This document shows positions 40,401 through 49,946 of a stretch of DNA of 64,000 nucleotides, in pieces. Position 1 is the first letter of the stretch; every line of letters begins with the position of its first letter. The notes under the pieces were generated by a model. The model worked only from the letters and a program-made list of their open reading frames with translations, was not told the DNA's origin and searched no databases. Source of the DNA: Nocardia vulneris (GTDB taxonomy: Bacteria; Actinomycetota; Actinomycetes; Mycobacteriales; Mycobacteriaceae); NCBI RefSeq assembly GCF_001613425.1, contig NZ_BDCI01000036.1:246853-310852 (forward strand), read 5' to 3'. The translations under genes and the position numbers were made by a program.

Positions 40401-40892
40401 TCAGCGCGGGATGTGGAAGCGCACCAGTTCGCCTACTCCCGGGTCGATCTGTGCCCACGGCCGGTCGAACTCGAGCACCGCGAGCGCCGACGTGGGGAAC
40501 TTCCGGCTGAGTTCGATCGCCGGGGCCGAGCCGCGGTTGCCCGCCAACTCCCATGCCGTCCACGGCATTCCGGGCGCATGCCCGATCACCAGCAGGGTCG
40601 CGACCGCCTCGTCGCTGAGCTGGACCAATTCGATCAGGCTCTGCGGCGAGGCCTCGTAGATGCCCGCCTCGTAGACGACCGGCGCGGTGACGCCGGTGGC
40701 CGTCAGCGTCTGCCTGGTCCGGGTCGCGGTGGAACAGCGCACCGCGTCGATCGGCGGCTGGGTCCGGCGCAACCAATCGCCGGCCAATCCCGCTTCGCGT
40801 TGCCCGCGCGGCGCGAGCGGGCGTTCGTGGTCGCCGACACCGTCGGGATACGCCGACTTTCCGTGCCGCATGAGGATCAGAGTCCGCACCAT
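40401..40892 (-). CDS. histidine phosphatase family protein (SixA-like)
   Basis: Phosphoglycerate-mutase-like phosphatase of 163 residues. The catalytic His is in LILMRHGKSAYP, the general-acid His in LLVIGHAPGMPW, and the Arg residues lie in CSTATRTRQTLTA. The short length and RHGKS string fit SixA-type phosphohistidine phosphatases. ATG 40892 starts just before the catalytic motif, as expected; the frame extends further to 41048 without support. Divergent from fprB. Confidence 0.85.
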   Translation of the reverse strand: MVRTLILMRHGKSAYPDGVGDHERPLAPRGQREAGLAGDWLRRTQPPIDAVRCSTATRTRQTLTATGVTAPVVYEAGIYEASPQSLIELVQLSDEAVATLLVIGHAPGMPWTAWELAGNRGSAPAIELSRKFPTSALAVLEFDRPWAQIDPGVGELVRFHIPR

Positions 40893-41049
40893 GGAGATAC
40901 CGTAAGGCCTCCGGTCGCATGGCCTCGACCACACTCGAGGCAAACTGAAAGCGGCGTCACATCGCGACGGTTCCGCGACGTGCCGTTTTTGTCCACCTCT
41001 GCCCACCGGGTGGCCTACAGCCCACGTACATTTCGAGGATCTTGACAAT

Positions 41050-42720
41050 ATGGCCTACGTCATCACGCAGCGTTGTTGCAACGACGCCAGCTGCGTTTCC
41101 GAGTGCCCAGTCGATTGCATCCGTCCGACCCCGGACCAACCGGAGTTCGCGACCACCGAGATGCTCTACATCGACCCCGACACCTGTATCGACTGTGGGG
41201 CGTGTGTAGACGCGTGCCCGGTGGAGGCCATCTTCTCCGAGGACGATCTGACCGCGTCGCTGGCCCGATACCGCGATATCAATGCCGCGTACTTCGAACG
41301 GCATCCGCTCGAATCCAACTTCGACCCGATCGTCACGCCGCCGCGTCCGCCGAAGGATCTCGGCACGTTGCGGGTCGCGATCGTCGGCGCCGGTCCCGCC
41401 GCCTGCTACGCGGCCGACGAGCTGCTGCGCCGGGCCGACGTGGAGATCGAGATGTTCGACCGGGTGCCGACCCCGTGGGGGCTGGTCCGCAGTGGCGTCG
41501 CGCCCGATCATCCGGGCACCAAGACGGTGTCGGGGCTGTTCGAGTCCGCGTTCCGGCGCGAGACGCTGCAGTACTACCTCAATGTCGAGGTCGGCACGCA
41601 TGTCACGCACGAGGAGCTGCTGCGCCACCACCACGCGGTGATCTACGCGGTGGGCGCCTCGACCGATCGCCGCCTCGACGTGCCCGGCGAGGAACTGCCG
41701 GGCAGCCACTCGGCCACCGAGTTCGTCGCCTGGTACAACGGCCATCCCGATTACGCCGAGCGGCAGTTCGACCTGTCCGGCGAGCGGGCGGTGATCGTCG
41801 GCAACGGCAACGTCGCACTCGACGTGGCCCGGGTGCTGACCGTGTCCCCGGACGAGCTGGCCAAGACCGATATCGCCGATCACGCCCTGGACGCGCTGCG
41901 GCGCAGCACTATTCGCGAGGTCGTGGTGCTCGGCCGGCGCGGCCCGCTGCAGGCGGCCTACACGTCCTCGGAGTTTCTCGCGCTGGCCCACCTCAACGGC
42001 ATCGACGTCGTCGTCGACGCGGCCGATCTGGAGCTCGATCACGCGAGCCAGGCGGTGCTGGACGACCCGGACATCGAACCGTCGCTGAAGCTCAAGTACA
42101 CCCTCGCCGAGGAGTACGCGGGCGGTGCGCGCGAGGAGGGCAACAAGCGGATCGTCTTCCGCTACCTGGCCTCGCCGACGGCGTTGCACGGCACCGGCAA
42201 GGTCGAATCGATCGAGTTCGTGCACAACGAATTGTTCGCCGACAGCGGCGAATTGATGGCCCGGGCCACCGATCGCACCGAGACCATCGAGACCGGTCTG
42301 GTGCTGCGCTCGATCGGCTATCGTGGCGCCCCGGTGGCGGACCTGCCCTTCGACGAGCGGCGCGGCATCGTGCCGAACGAGCACGGCCGGGTGCTCGAGG
42401 CGGACGGCAGCCCGGTGCCGGGGGTGTACGTCAGCGGCTGGATCAAGCGGGGTCCACGCGGCGTGATCGGCTCGAACCGGGTCGACGCCGAGGAAACCGT
42501 CGAACATCTCATCGCCGATTTCACCGCGGGCAAGCTCGGTGCGCCCGAAGCGGATCGGGCGGCGCTGAAATCGCTGCTGCGCGAGCGGCAGGCCGATCTG
42601 GTGGACCGGGAAGGCTGGCGGGCGATCGATCAGGCCGAACGGGCCGCGGGCAAGTCGGCGGGCCGGCCGCGGGTCAAGTTCACCACGCGGGCGGATCTGC
42701 TGAAGGCCGCGCGCGGCTGA
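41050..42720 (+). CDS. fprB: ferredoxin/ferredoxin-NADP reductase fusion (FprB type)
   Basis: A 7Fe-type ferredoxin domain (residues 1-70) with Cys9/10, Cys15, Cys19, Cys23 and the C46xxC49xxC52xxxC56P cluster motif is fused to an adrenodoxin-reductase-like FAD/NADPH domain (from about residue 107: RVAIVGAGPAACYAADELL; NADPH loop AVIVGNGNVALDVARVL; RSIGYRG). 556 residues. This is the layout of mycobacterial FprB, which passes electrons from NADPH to iron-sulfur proteins such as P450 partners. Transcribed alone, divergent from the SixA-like gene. Confidence 0.93.
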   Translation: MAYVITQRCCNDASCVSECPVDCIRPTPDQPEFATTEMLYIDPDTCIDCGACVDACPVEAIFSEDDLTASLARYRDINAAYFERHPLESNFDPIVTPPRPPKDLGTLRVAIVGAGPAACYAADELLRRADVEIEMFDRVPTPWGLVRSGVAPDHPGTKTVSGLFESAFRRETLQYYLNVEVGTHVTHEELLRHHHAVIYAVGASTDRRLDVPGEELPGSHSATEFVAWYNGHPDYAERQFDLSGERAVIVGNGNVALDVARVLTVSPDELAKTDIADHALDALRRSTIREVVVLGRRGPLQAAYTSSEFLALAHLNGIDVVVDAADLELDHASQAVLDDPDIEPSLKLKYTLAEEYAGGAREEGNKRIVFRYLASPTALHGTGKVESIEFVHNELFADSGELMARATDRTETIETGLVLRSIGYRGAPVADLPFDERRGIVPNEHGRVLEADGSPVPGVYVSGWIKRGPRGVIGSNRVDAEETVEHLIADFTAGKLGAPEADRAALKSLLRERQADLVDREGWRAIDQAERAAGKSAGRPRVKFTTRADLLKAARG

Positions 42721-42731
42721 GCCTCGGGGAG

Positions 42732-42760
42732 GCCGATCGGGCGCCCGGCGCTCGGTCGGC
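42732..42760. terminator. hairpin terminator between converging genes
   Basis: GCCGATCGGGCGC (42732-42744) and GCGCTCGGTCGGC (42748-42760) form a 13-bp stem with two G-U wobbles and a CCG loop. Located between fprB (plus) and the thioesterase gene (minus). Confidence 0.7.
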
Positions 42761-42777
42761 TTCCGCTGTCGCGCGGG

Positions 42778-43554
42778 CTATTCCGGCGGCAGCGGCATGA
42801 TGCGCACGACCGTGGTGGTGGTGCCGCCGACCACGAACCACAGCCGCAGCACCGGCCGTCCGGTCCGGTCGCCGGGCTCGTAGCGGCTGCGCACGGTGAC
42901 GTGCTGGCGGGCGAGCACCGGCGCGACGTACTCGATCACCGCGCGATGCGGGCCTGCCAGCAGCTTCGGGTACTCGACCAGGAACTGCTCCACCGCCTGC
43001 CAGTAACAGGCGTTGTTGACGTGGTTGTACTGGTCGATATCGGTGGCCCGCACCGGAAACGGCATATCGGTGTCGGATTCGATCGGGGTGGTGTCGGTGA
43101 GGTACGGCCGCCAGCGCAGCCGATGTTCCTGGGTGCTCTGGGCCAGGTAAGCGAGGCCCTCATCGCTGATCCGGGCGGGTCGCTGGGTCAGTTCGCTGAT
43201 GTTGATCCAGAAGCCCTCGGTCTCGATCAGCCCGCCGTTGCCGCTGGTCACCCGGACGCGCATATTCGCCCAGCGGGTCGACATCGCCGAGCACCAGCGC
43301 AGCAGCTGTACTTCCTCCGGCCACAGGATCGGCCGGATGACGTCGATCACCGTGCGCCGCACGATCCAGTTCGGATCGGAGTGGTGCAGAAATGTCTTGT
43401 GCAGGTTCTCCCAGGCGATGTCCTGCAGATAGCGGGCGATGGCGTCGAACCGCAGCCGGTCGTAGGGGTCCACATCGCCCGCCCGGATGGGCCACGCCGA
43501 GGCAAAGCCGATGCCCTCCTGGGGAAGCGGGGCGAGTGGCTGATCGAGTGACAC
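42778..43554 (-). CDS. acyl-ACP thioesterase family protein
   Basis: Double hot-dog thioesterase of 258 residues. Each repeat has its helix: GDVDPYDRLRFDAIARYLQD in the first and DIDQYNHVNNACYWQAVEQFL in the second; the latter NHVNN string with Asn and His is the active-site region of acyl-ACP thioesterases of the FatA/FatB superfamily. The likely reaction is release of fatty acids from acyl-ACP or acyl-CoA. The start is GTG 43554. Divergent from the kinase gene at 43805. Confidence 0.85.
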   Translation of the reverse strand: MSLDQPLAPLPQEGIGFASAWPIRAGDVDPYDRLRFDAIARYLQDIAWENLHKTFLHHSDPNWIVRRTVIDVIRPILWPEEVQLLRWCSAMSTRWANMRVRVTSGNGGLIETEGFWINISELTQRPARISDEGLAYLAQSTQEHRLRWRPYLTDTTPIESDTDMPFPVRATDIDQYNHVNNACYWQAVEQFLVEYPKLLAGPHRAVIEYVAPVLARQHVTVRSRYEPGDRTGRPVLRLWFVVGGTTTTVVRIMPLPPE

Positions 43555-43804
43555 TGGTGCTCCTCGCGCTGCACGGGGTGCCGCGTTCTTCGTGTGGTGC
43601 TGTTCTGAGACGACTTTACGGGGGTGTAGGTCACACCAGCGCGCCGAGTGCGTCAGTGCTGTGGCGAGTACCGGGGAAAACGGGTCCTACCAGGTCGCTT
43701 CGCCGCGATCGGCGACACGGATCGCGGCCGGATTCCGCTCGTGGGGACGCCTCGCACCGGCGCCGGTACGATCCCGGGGCAAGCATTTCAGGGGAGGACG
43801 CACG

Positions 43805-45658
43805 GTGAGACCGCTCGGCCCGCACGACCCGCGCACGGCGGGGCGGCACCAGTTGATCGCCGTCATCGGCCAGGGTGCGATGGGTCGGGTACTGCTCGGG
43901 CGCGCCCCCGACGGACGCCTGGTCGCGGTCAAGATGATCCACCGCCACCTCGCCAGGAATGCCGAGTTCCGCGCCCGCTTCCGCTTGGAAGTCCAAGCGT
44001 CCCAACGGGTCACCGGGGCCTACACCGCGGCCGTCATGGACGCCGACCCCGACGCCGAGGATCCTTGGCTGGCCTCGGTTTTCGTGCCGGGTCCGGCCTT
44101 GCGCGAGGCCGTGGATCAGCACGGCCCGTTGCCCCTGGGTGGATTGCGCCTGCTCGCCGCCGGACTCGGATCCGCGCTCCTCGAGATCCATCGCGCGGGC
44201 ATGATCCACCGCGACCTCAAACCCACGAATGTGCTGCTGGCCGAGGACGGTCCGCGGGTGATCGACTTCGGCATCGCCCGGGCGCTGGCGGCCGATGTCC
44301 AGCTCACCACCACCGGCACGCTCGTCGGCTCGCCGGCGTACATGTCGCCGGAACAGGCCTCCGGCCTCGAACTCAGCACCGCCAGTGACGTTTTCTCGGT
44401 GGGCGCGATGCTGTACCTGGCTGCGACCGGGGACAGCCCGTTCCTCGGCGCGTCGGCTCCGCAGACGCTGTACAACGTGGTGCACGACCGGCCGGACACC
44501 AGCCGGATCCCGCCGGTGCTGCGCCCGGTCGTCGAGGCATGCCTGGACAAGAATCCGCTGCACCGGCCGACGCCGCGCCAGCTGATCGACGCGGTGGCGA
44601 CGATGCCCGCCCGGTCCGGTTGGCCTGGCGCAGTGCGGCAGCAGATCACCCGGGACCGCGCCGAAGCCGACCGCTGGGCGGCTGCGGGTGGGGATCCGGC
44701 GGCCGAGCCGCCCCGGCGTGGCCGCACCTGGCTTGCGGCCGTGGCTGTCCTGGTCTTGGCGGCCGCGGGCGCGGTCACCGGCGTACTGCTCAGCCGGGAG
44801 GACCCGCCGAGCACGCCCGATCCACTGGCGCATCGCACGCTGGACCTTTCCGACGCGCAGCTGCGGCTCATCGACACGTGTGCGCTACTCGGTCCCGACG
44901 TGGTCGGCGGCCTGGGGCAGCCGGTCGAAGCCGAGCCGACCGAATCAGCGGTCTGCGAAACCAGATTCATCGAGTTGGACGGCAGGCAGACCAGGATGCG
45001 CGTGCGGGTCGGCACCCCGGTGACGTCCGGCAAACCGCTGTCCGAACAGGTCGCGGGCCGGACCGTGCTGGACACCACGGCGGAGACCGGCTCGTGCGGC
45101 CGCGCGCTCGCCGCGCGCGACGGGGCCCCGGTCGGGGTCGAGGTGACGATCAGTGCGGCCGAACGTGATTCGTGCGGGTCGGCGACCGAAGTCCTGAAAG
45201 CCGTTGCCACCCGGCTCGTCCTGGATCCGCCGCAGGCGAAACTGCCCGATCCCTCGGTGGTCCGGATGGATCCGTGCGCCGCCGTGGCGCCCGGCATCCT
45301 CGACGCGCAACTCGGCTCCGGCGTCCGTGCCACGCCGGGAGACGTGCACACCTGCACCTGGGCCGGAGCGACCACCGAACTCACGGTGCGGCTCACCGAG
45401 GCGAAGCGCGTCGATACCGACCCGAAATACACCACACTGTTCGTCGATGGTGGCAAACTCGGCGACTTCGACTCGGCCCGCCGCATCGATCAGGACGGCA
45501 CCTGCGTGACGGTTCACCTGGTGCGGTCCACCGTCGGGGGCCGCGGCGACCTGATCGTCGTCTCGGCGCGTCCGTCCGCGGGCACGCCGGCCGATACCGC
45601 CTGTGCCACTACCGAAGCCGTCCTGACCGGAGTTGTCGACGCAGTGAGGAGGTCCTGA
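43805..45658 (+). CDS. receptor-type serine/threonine protein kinase
   Basis: Eukaryotic-like kinase domain (residues 15-265): Gly-loop GQGAMG, Lys43 in VAVK, catalytic HRDLKPTN with Asp137, DFG at 154-156, and SPAYMSPEQ in the activation segment, so it should be active. One TM helix at about residues 309-329 is followed by an extracellular part of about 285 residues with several paired cysteines, in two similar halves each beginning near a C-A-L/A-V motif. 617 residues. GTG 43805 has GGGGAGGA upstream. The stop overlaps the second kinase as TGATG. Confidence 0.92.
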   Translation: MRPLGPHDPRTAGRHQLIAVIGQGAMGRVLLGRAPDGRLVAVKMIHRHLARNAEFRARFRLEVQASQRVTGAYTAAVMDADPDAEDPWLASVFVPGPALREAVDQHGPLPLGGLRLLAAGLGSALLEIHRAGMIHRDLKPTNVLLAEDGPRVIDFGIARALAADVQLTTTGTLVGSPAYMSPEQASGLELSTASDVFSVGAMLYLAATGDSPFLGASAPQTLYNVVHDRPDTSRIPPVLRPVVEACLDKNPLHRPTPRQLIDAVATMPARSGWPGAVRQQITRDRAEADRWAAAGGDPAAEPPRRGRTWLAAVAVLVLAAAGAVTGVLLSREDPPSTPDPLAHRTLDLSDAQLRLIDTCALLGPDVVGGLGQPVEAEPTESAVCETRFIELDGRQTRMRVRVGTPVTSGKPLSEQVAGRTVLDTTAETGSCGRALAARDGAPVGVEVTISAAERDSCGSATEVLKAVATRLVLDPPQAKLPDPSVVRMDPCAAVAPGILDAQLGSGVRATPGDVHTCTWAGATTELTVRLTEAKRVDTDPKYTTLFVDGGKLGDFDSARRIDQDGTCVTVHLVRSTVGGRGDLIVVSARPSAGTPADTACATTEAVLTGVVDAVRRS

Positions 45659-47601
45659 TGGTGACGCGCCTGGAGCCCGCAGACCCGACGCAGATCGGCC
45701 GGTACCGGCTGCTCGGCGAGCTCGGAGCCGGGGCGATGGGCCGGGTGCTGCTCGGCGTCGGACCCGACGGCCGCCTGGTCGCCATCAAGCAGGTGCATGC
45801 GCACCTGGTGGACGAGGCGGATTTCCTGCCGCGTTTCCGGCGCGAGGTGCAGACCTCGACGCGGGTGTCGGGCGCGTTCACCGCCGCCGTCGTGGATTTC
45901 GACGTCGATTCCGAAATGCCCTGGCTGGCCTCGGTATTCGTGCCGGGCGTGCCGCTCGACAAGGCGGTGAAGGAGTACGGCCCGCTCGATACCGACCAGA
46001 TCCGGACCCTGGCTGTCGGGTTGGCCTCGGCCTTGCACGCGATTCACGGAGTCGGGCTGATCCACCGGGATCTCAAGCCCGCCAACGTCATTCTGGCCGA
46101 GGACGGGCCGCGCGTGATCGATTTCGGTATCGCGCGTGCGGCCGAGGGCCGTTCGGAGCTGACCGGGACCGGATCGATCATCGGTTCGCCCGCGTTCATG
46201 TCGCCGGAGCAGGCCGAATCACTGCCGTTGACCCCCGCCAGCGATATCTTCTCCCTCGGCGCGGTGCTCGCCATGGCGGCGGGCGGGGCGAGCCCGTTCG
46301 CGGGCTCGTCGTTGCCGACCACGCTGTACAACATCGTGCACGTCGATCCCGATCTGACCGGCCTGCCCGCCGAGGTCCGCGCGCTGGTCGAACCGTGCCT
46401 GGCCAAGGATCCGCAGGCACGGCCGACGCCCGGCCAGATGCTGGACTTCCTCGGTGGCGTGCGGACCGGCGGCGCGCTGTGGCCTGCCGCCGTGCACGAC
46501 GCGATCCGGCGACAGGACGCGGAACTGTCGGCATTGCGGTCCGATCCCGAGGCGACACAGTTCACCACCGTCGGTGCGGCCGCCCCGCCCACCCAGCCGG
46601 GCGGTGACTTCGATACGCGCCTGGGCCAACTCGTCGCCGCGGCCAGGATCACCGACGAGCGACGACGCCGGGCCCGGCTGCGGATCGGCGCGCTGGCCGG
46701 TGCCGCGCTGCTGGTCGTCGCCGTGGTGGCCGGCGCGATCACCTGGGGCGGTGACGAGGAACCGACTGCGCCGCAGGCGAATTCGCTGGGTGCGCTCAAC
46801 CTGACCAAGTTGCGCGCGGTCGATCTCTGCGCGGCGATGAAGGAACCGCTGGTGCCCGCGCTGGGCGATTGGACGCAGAAGCCGCTCTCCACCCGGTGGG
46901 GCACGTGCGGTGCGGCGGCCGGTGGCTATCAATTCAGCCTCGATATCGCGCGAACCGAAGGTTTCGTGGAAACCGGCGCAACGGTGGACGGCGCACCGGT
47001 GCTGCGGGATACCGCAGCGCCGGACGGCAGCTGCGGGCGCGCGCTGCTGCCCGCCGCGACCGAACCGCAGTTCGCCGTCGTCGCCAGGGTGCAGGGCGCC
47101 GGTTCCGCGGACACACTGTGCTCGGTGGCCGACGAAGCCGTGACGCGGTTCGCGCCGCGCCTCGCAGGCGGCGGACCGAAACTGCCCGACGTGCGCCGGT
47201 CGCTGGCCCGGCTCGATCCGTGCGCACTGGTGGACGTCGACGTCGCGAAACTCAGCATCGGCCGTCAGTTGCGTGGCGATGCCGACACGTTGCACTCCTG
47301 CAAGTGGGCCGGGGGAAACACGGTGGCGGTCCGGCTGGAGCGGACCGCGCCGCCCGCGGAGACGCCCAAACCGATCGTGATCGACCTCGGTGGTGGCAAC
47401 ATCGTGAACATCGACGAGCAGGAGCAGAGCGCACCCGCCTGTGTTCGGCAGGCGGTGTACCGGCCCGGTCGGGAGGGAACAGCGGAAGTGGTGACGGTGC
47501 AGGTGGAGAATCCGGCCATGGCGGCGCATCCGGAGTTCAAATGTCTTGCCGCGCAGGAGATTCTGCGCAACATCATGGGCAATCTGCCGGTGGTGCGCTG
47601 A
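45658..47601 (+). CDS. receptor-type serine/threonine protein kinase
   Basis: Second kinase of a tandem pair with the same layout: Gly-loop GAGAMG, Lys44 in VAIK, HRDLKPAN with Asp138, DFG at 155-157, then a longer juxtamembrane part, TM helix at about residues 344-363 and an extracellular Cys-containing domain of about 280 residues. The kinase domains are clearly related, the outer domains much less. 647 residues. ATG 45658 has GAGGAGG upstream. The stop overlaps the lipoprotein gene as ATGA, so all three are one operon. No PASTA repeats are seen. Confidence 0.92.
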   Translation: MVTRLEPADPTQIGRYRLLGELGAGAMGRVLLGVGPDGRLVAIKQVHAHLVDEADFLPRFRREVQTSTRVSGAFTAAVVDFDVDSEMPWLASVFVPGVPLDKAVKEYGPLDTDQIRTLAVGLASALHAIHGVGLIHRDLKPANVILAEDGPRVIDFGIARAAEGRSELTGTGSIIGSPAFMSPEQAESLPLTPASDIFSLGAVLAMAAGGASPFAGSSLPTTLYNIVHVDPDLTGLPAEVRALVEPCLAKDPQARPTPGQMLDFLGGVRTGGALWPAAVHDAIRRQDAELSALRSDPEATQFTTVGAAAPPTQPGGDFDTRLGQLVAAARITDERRRRARLRIGALAGAALLVVAVVAGAITWGGDEEPTAPQANSLGALNLTKLRAVDLCAAMKEPLVPALGDWTQKPLSTRWGTCGAAAGGYQFSLDIARTEGFVETGATVDGAPVLRDTAAPDGSCGRALLPAATEPQFAVVARVQGAGSADTLCSVADEAVTRFAPRLAGGGPKLPDVRRSLARLDPCALVDVDVAKLSIGRQLRGDADTLHSCKWAGGNTVAVRLERTAPPAETPKPIVIDLGGGNIVNIDEQEQSAPACVRQAVYRPGREGTAEVVTVQVENPAMAAHPEFKCLAAQEILRNIMGNLPVVR

Positions 47602-48806
47602 TGCGGGGCGCCTCGATCTCGCGCGGGCTGGCGCTGGCGTGTGTCGCCCTGTTCGCGCTCTGCGGCTGCGGCGACGTGCACGGGACCGCGTTGCCCGGTG
47701 AGGCGGACACCCGCAAATTCGATGTCGGCGGCTATCCGACGGCGGTGCCGAGGATCGCGCCGAGCCTGGATCCCGTCGGCTATGCCCGGCTGGAAGGCGT
47801 GCGGCTGGCCGACGCCGTGATGAGCCCGCACGAGGTGGACGACAAGTACTCGGCGGGCGCCTCGGCGCAGGTGCACACCGGCCCCGAGACCTTGACCAGC
47901 TATCTCGCCGAGCCGGTCCTGCCGGTGCTGCAGAATCACGGCTTCGTCGTCGGGTTCTCCACGGGTTCGGCCGATGCGGTGCTCCCGTTGACGCGTGCGA
48001 CGGAGGGCAGTCGCGAACGCGAAGGGCTCACCGTCACCGTGCTGCGATTCCGGGACAAGGACGCGGCGAAAGCCGCCGCGGCGGAGATGAACGCGGTCGA
48101 CTTCGCACTCAGTCCGGAGAACGCCGCCGTTCAGCTGCCGAAATACCCGGACTCCGGCGCACATTGGCGGCCCGCGGTCCCCACCCTCGGCAGCACGACC
48201 GCGCACGGGGTATTCGTGATCAGCACGCTGGCCGATGCGCGTACCACGGATCTGACCCGGCTGATCGGCATCACCCAGAAATATCTGGACGCGGAACTGC
48301 CTGCGCTGGACCGGTTCACGCCGACGCCGACCACCCAGTTCGGCACGCTGCAGCAGGATCCGGATCGCGTGCTGACCCGTGCGCTGCATCCCGGCGGGAC
48401 GGTGCCGCAACCCGACGGCCAGGGCGAGGTCGTGCTGACCTTGCGCGGATATCTCAATTACATTCTCGATCAGTCCGGGCGCTATCCGGTGTTGCGGCGG
48501 GCCGGTGTCGATCGCGTCGCGATGACGCCGAGCGTTTTCGTCTTCCGTACCCGCGACGCGGCCGCGGCCAAGCAATTCGTCACGGAATCAGTGGAATTGG
48601 ACAGCCCGGCCGACCGGCGCGCGTTCGATCCGCCGGAAGACGTTCCCGACGCGCTGTGCCTGCAGAGCTACAACGTGACCAAGAGCGCGCAGTTCAGGTG
48701 TTTCGTCGCCTACCACGAATACGCCGCACTGATCATCGGCCAGCAGCTGTTGGACACTCAGCAGCGCGCGGCGGCCCAGTACGCGCTATTCGCGAATACC
48801 CGCTGA
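47601..48806 (+). CDS. lipoprotein of the kinase operon (DUF7373-like)
   Basis: 401 residues. The signal peptide ends in lipobox LCGC with Cys23 lipidated. The mature part starts with TRKFDVGGYPTAVPRI and RLEGVRLADAVMSPHEVD, a pattern I associate with the DUF7373 lipoproteins of Nocardia (not verified). Two Cys near the C-terminus (DALCLQSYN, FRCFVAYHEY) may form a disulfide. It overlaps the kinase gene by four bases, so it may be the ligand, partner or sensor of the two kinases outside the membrane. Confidence 0.8.
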   Translation: MRGASISRGLALACVALFALCGCGDVHGTALPGEADTRKFDVGGYPTAVPRIAPSLDPVGYARLEGVRLADAVMSPHEVDDKYSAGASAQVHTGPETLTSYLAEPVLPVLQNHGFVVGFSTGSADAVLPLTRATEGSREREGLTVTVLRFRDKDAAKAAAAEMNAVDFALSPENAAVQLPKYPDSGAHWRPAVPTLGSTTAHGVFVISTLADARTTDLTRLIGITQKYLDAELPALDRFTPTPTTQFGTLQQDPDRVLTRALHPGGTVPQPDGQGEVVLTLRGYLNYILDQSGRYPVLRRAGVDRVAMTPSVFVFRTRDAAAAKQFVTESVELDSPADRRAFDPPEDVPDALCLQSYNVTKSAQFRCFVAYHEYAALIIGQQLLDTQQRAAAQYALFANTR

Positions 48807-48815
48807 GCGCCGGTA

Positions 48816-49946
48816 TCAGTAACCGCGGTAGGCACTTCCGGAGTTGACCGCCACCACGCCGGGGACATTCGTGACCGAGCCGTAGGTGTCGATGGAATAG
48901 CGGACGCCGGCGATGATGTTGTCCACCGGATTCCAGATATCGCCGTGCCCGGGTGCTTTGTACGCGTTGAACGTGCTGTCGATCGTTTGCATGAGCCCCT
49001 TCGACGGGTGCCCGTTGATCCAGTTGATATCGGTGCGATTCTCCGCGTACGGATTACCGCTGGACTCGTGCTGGATGATCAGCGCGATCGCGCGCTCATC
49101 GATATCCTCGGGCTTGTAACCCATTTCGATGAGTTTCTGCTTGGCTTCGGCGATCCATTTCGCGACATCGCCGCTCGGCATCGGGCCGGTCGGCGCGCTC
49201 GAACTCGGACCGCCGGAATAGCTGCCGGTGTAAGGACTCCCCGAGGAAGATCCGCTGCCATTGTTGTGCGTGCCGCTGGTCAGGTAGCTCGACCCGTTCG
49301 AGGACGGCTTGCTGGTCACCGGCGCCGCGACGCTCGCGGGCGCGGTGTCGACCGGCGGTGCGGCGACGTTCGCACCCGGATCGCCGAGGCCCGTGAAGGC
49401 CTGTTCCAGCTTGCCGACGGCCGTGTCCACCTGCGTCTTCGCTTGTCCCGCCACGGTTTCGGCGGATTTCAGCGCGTTGGTCAGGTCCCAGGTGCGGGTC
49501 GCGGCGGCGAGGGTTTCGTCGAGGACGAGGTTCTCGACGTTCGCCTTGTCGGCGTGTTCGCGCAGTGCCGCGATGCGAGTGTCCGCGGTGACGGTGCCGT
49601 TGGCCTGGACATCGAAGGGCGGCTGCTGGTTCACGGCGTCGTCGCGCAGCCGCAGGACCTTGGTTTTCGCTTCGGTCAGGTTGGTCACCTGAGCGGTGAA
49701 GGCCGTTTTCAGCTCCAGCAGGGCGGCGCTCACCGCGGAGGCCCGGGTCTTCTCGGTGTCCATGCGCGTATTCGCCGCGGCGCCTGCGTTACCCGACCAC
49801 TTCTTCGTCTCCGCGAGGGCGGCGGTGGCCGAGGAACCCTTGCCGACCGCGGTGTCGAGACCCGACGAGATCGTGCCCGCGTGGTCGCCCGCGACGGTGA
49901 GCTGGTCCGGCTGCCAGCTCTCGATATCGGTGATGCTGAGCGTCAT
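48816..49946 (-). CDS. T7SS-type protein with C-terminal lytic transglycosylase (SLT) domain
   Basis: 376 residues. The N-terminal ~190 residues are helical with KWSGNAG (about residue 49), a WxG-type turn of ESX-secreted proteins. A Ser/Gly/Pro-rich linker (about residues 190-255) leads to a transglycosylase-like domain with ALIIQHESSGNPYAEN carrying the catalytic Glu, GHPSKGLMQTIDSTFNAYK, and the C-terminal NIIAGVRYSIDTYGSV. It probably cuts peptidoglycan after export. No Sec signal peptide is present. Co-translated with the EspC-like gene before it (ATGA overlap). Confidence 0.85.
   Translation of the reverse strand: MTLSITDIESWQPDQLTVAGDHAGTISSGLDTAVGKGSSATAALAETKKWSGNAGAAANTRMDTEKTRASAVSAALLELKTAFTAQVTNLTEAKTKVLRLRDDAVNQQPPFDVQANGTVTADTRIAALREHADKANVENLVLDETLAAATRTWDLTNALKSAETVAGQAKTQVDTAVGKLEQAFTGLGDPGANVAAPPVDTAPASVAAPVTSKPSSNGSSYLTSGTHNNGSGSSSGSPYTGSYSGGPSSSAPTGPMPSGDVAKWIAEAKQKLIEMGYKPEDIDERAIALIIQHESSGNPYAENRTDINWINGHPSKGLMQTIDSTFNAYKAPGHGDIWNPVDNIIAGVRYSIDTYGSVTNVPGVVAVNSGSAYRGY

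Noticed and set aside
43555..43804. Extra N-terminus of the first kinase from 43592
   Set aside because: GTG 43805 has GGGGAGGA at good spacing and starts just before the kinase Gly-loop. The upstream part has no domain pattern.
46869..47600. N-terminal extension of the lipoprotein at 47601
   Set aside because: It lies inside the kinase gene. The lipoprotein signal peptide begins at 47601 with the ATGA overlap.
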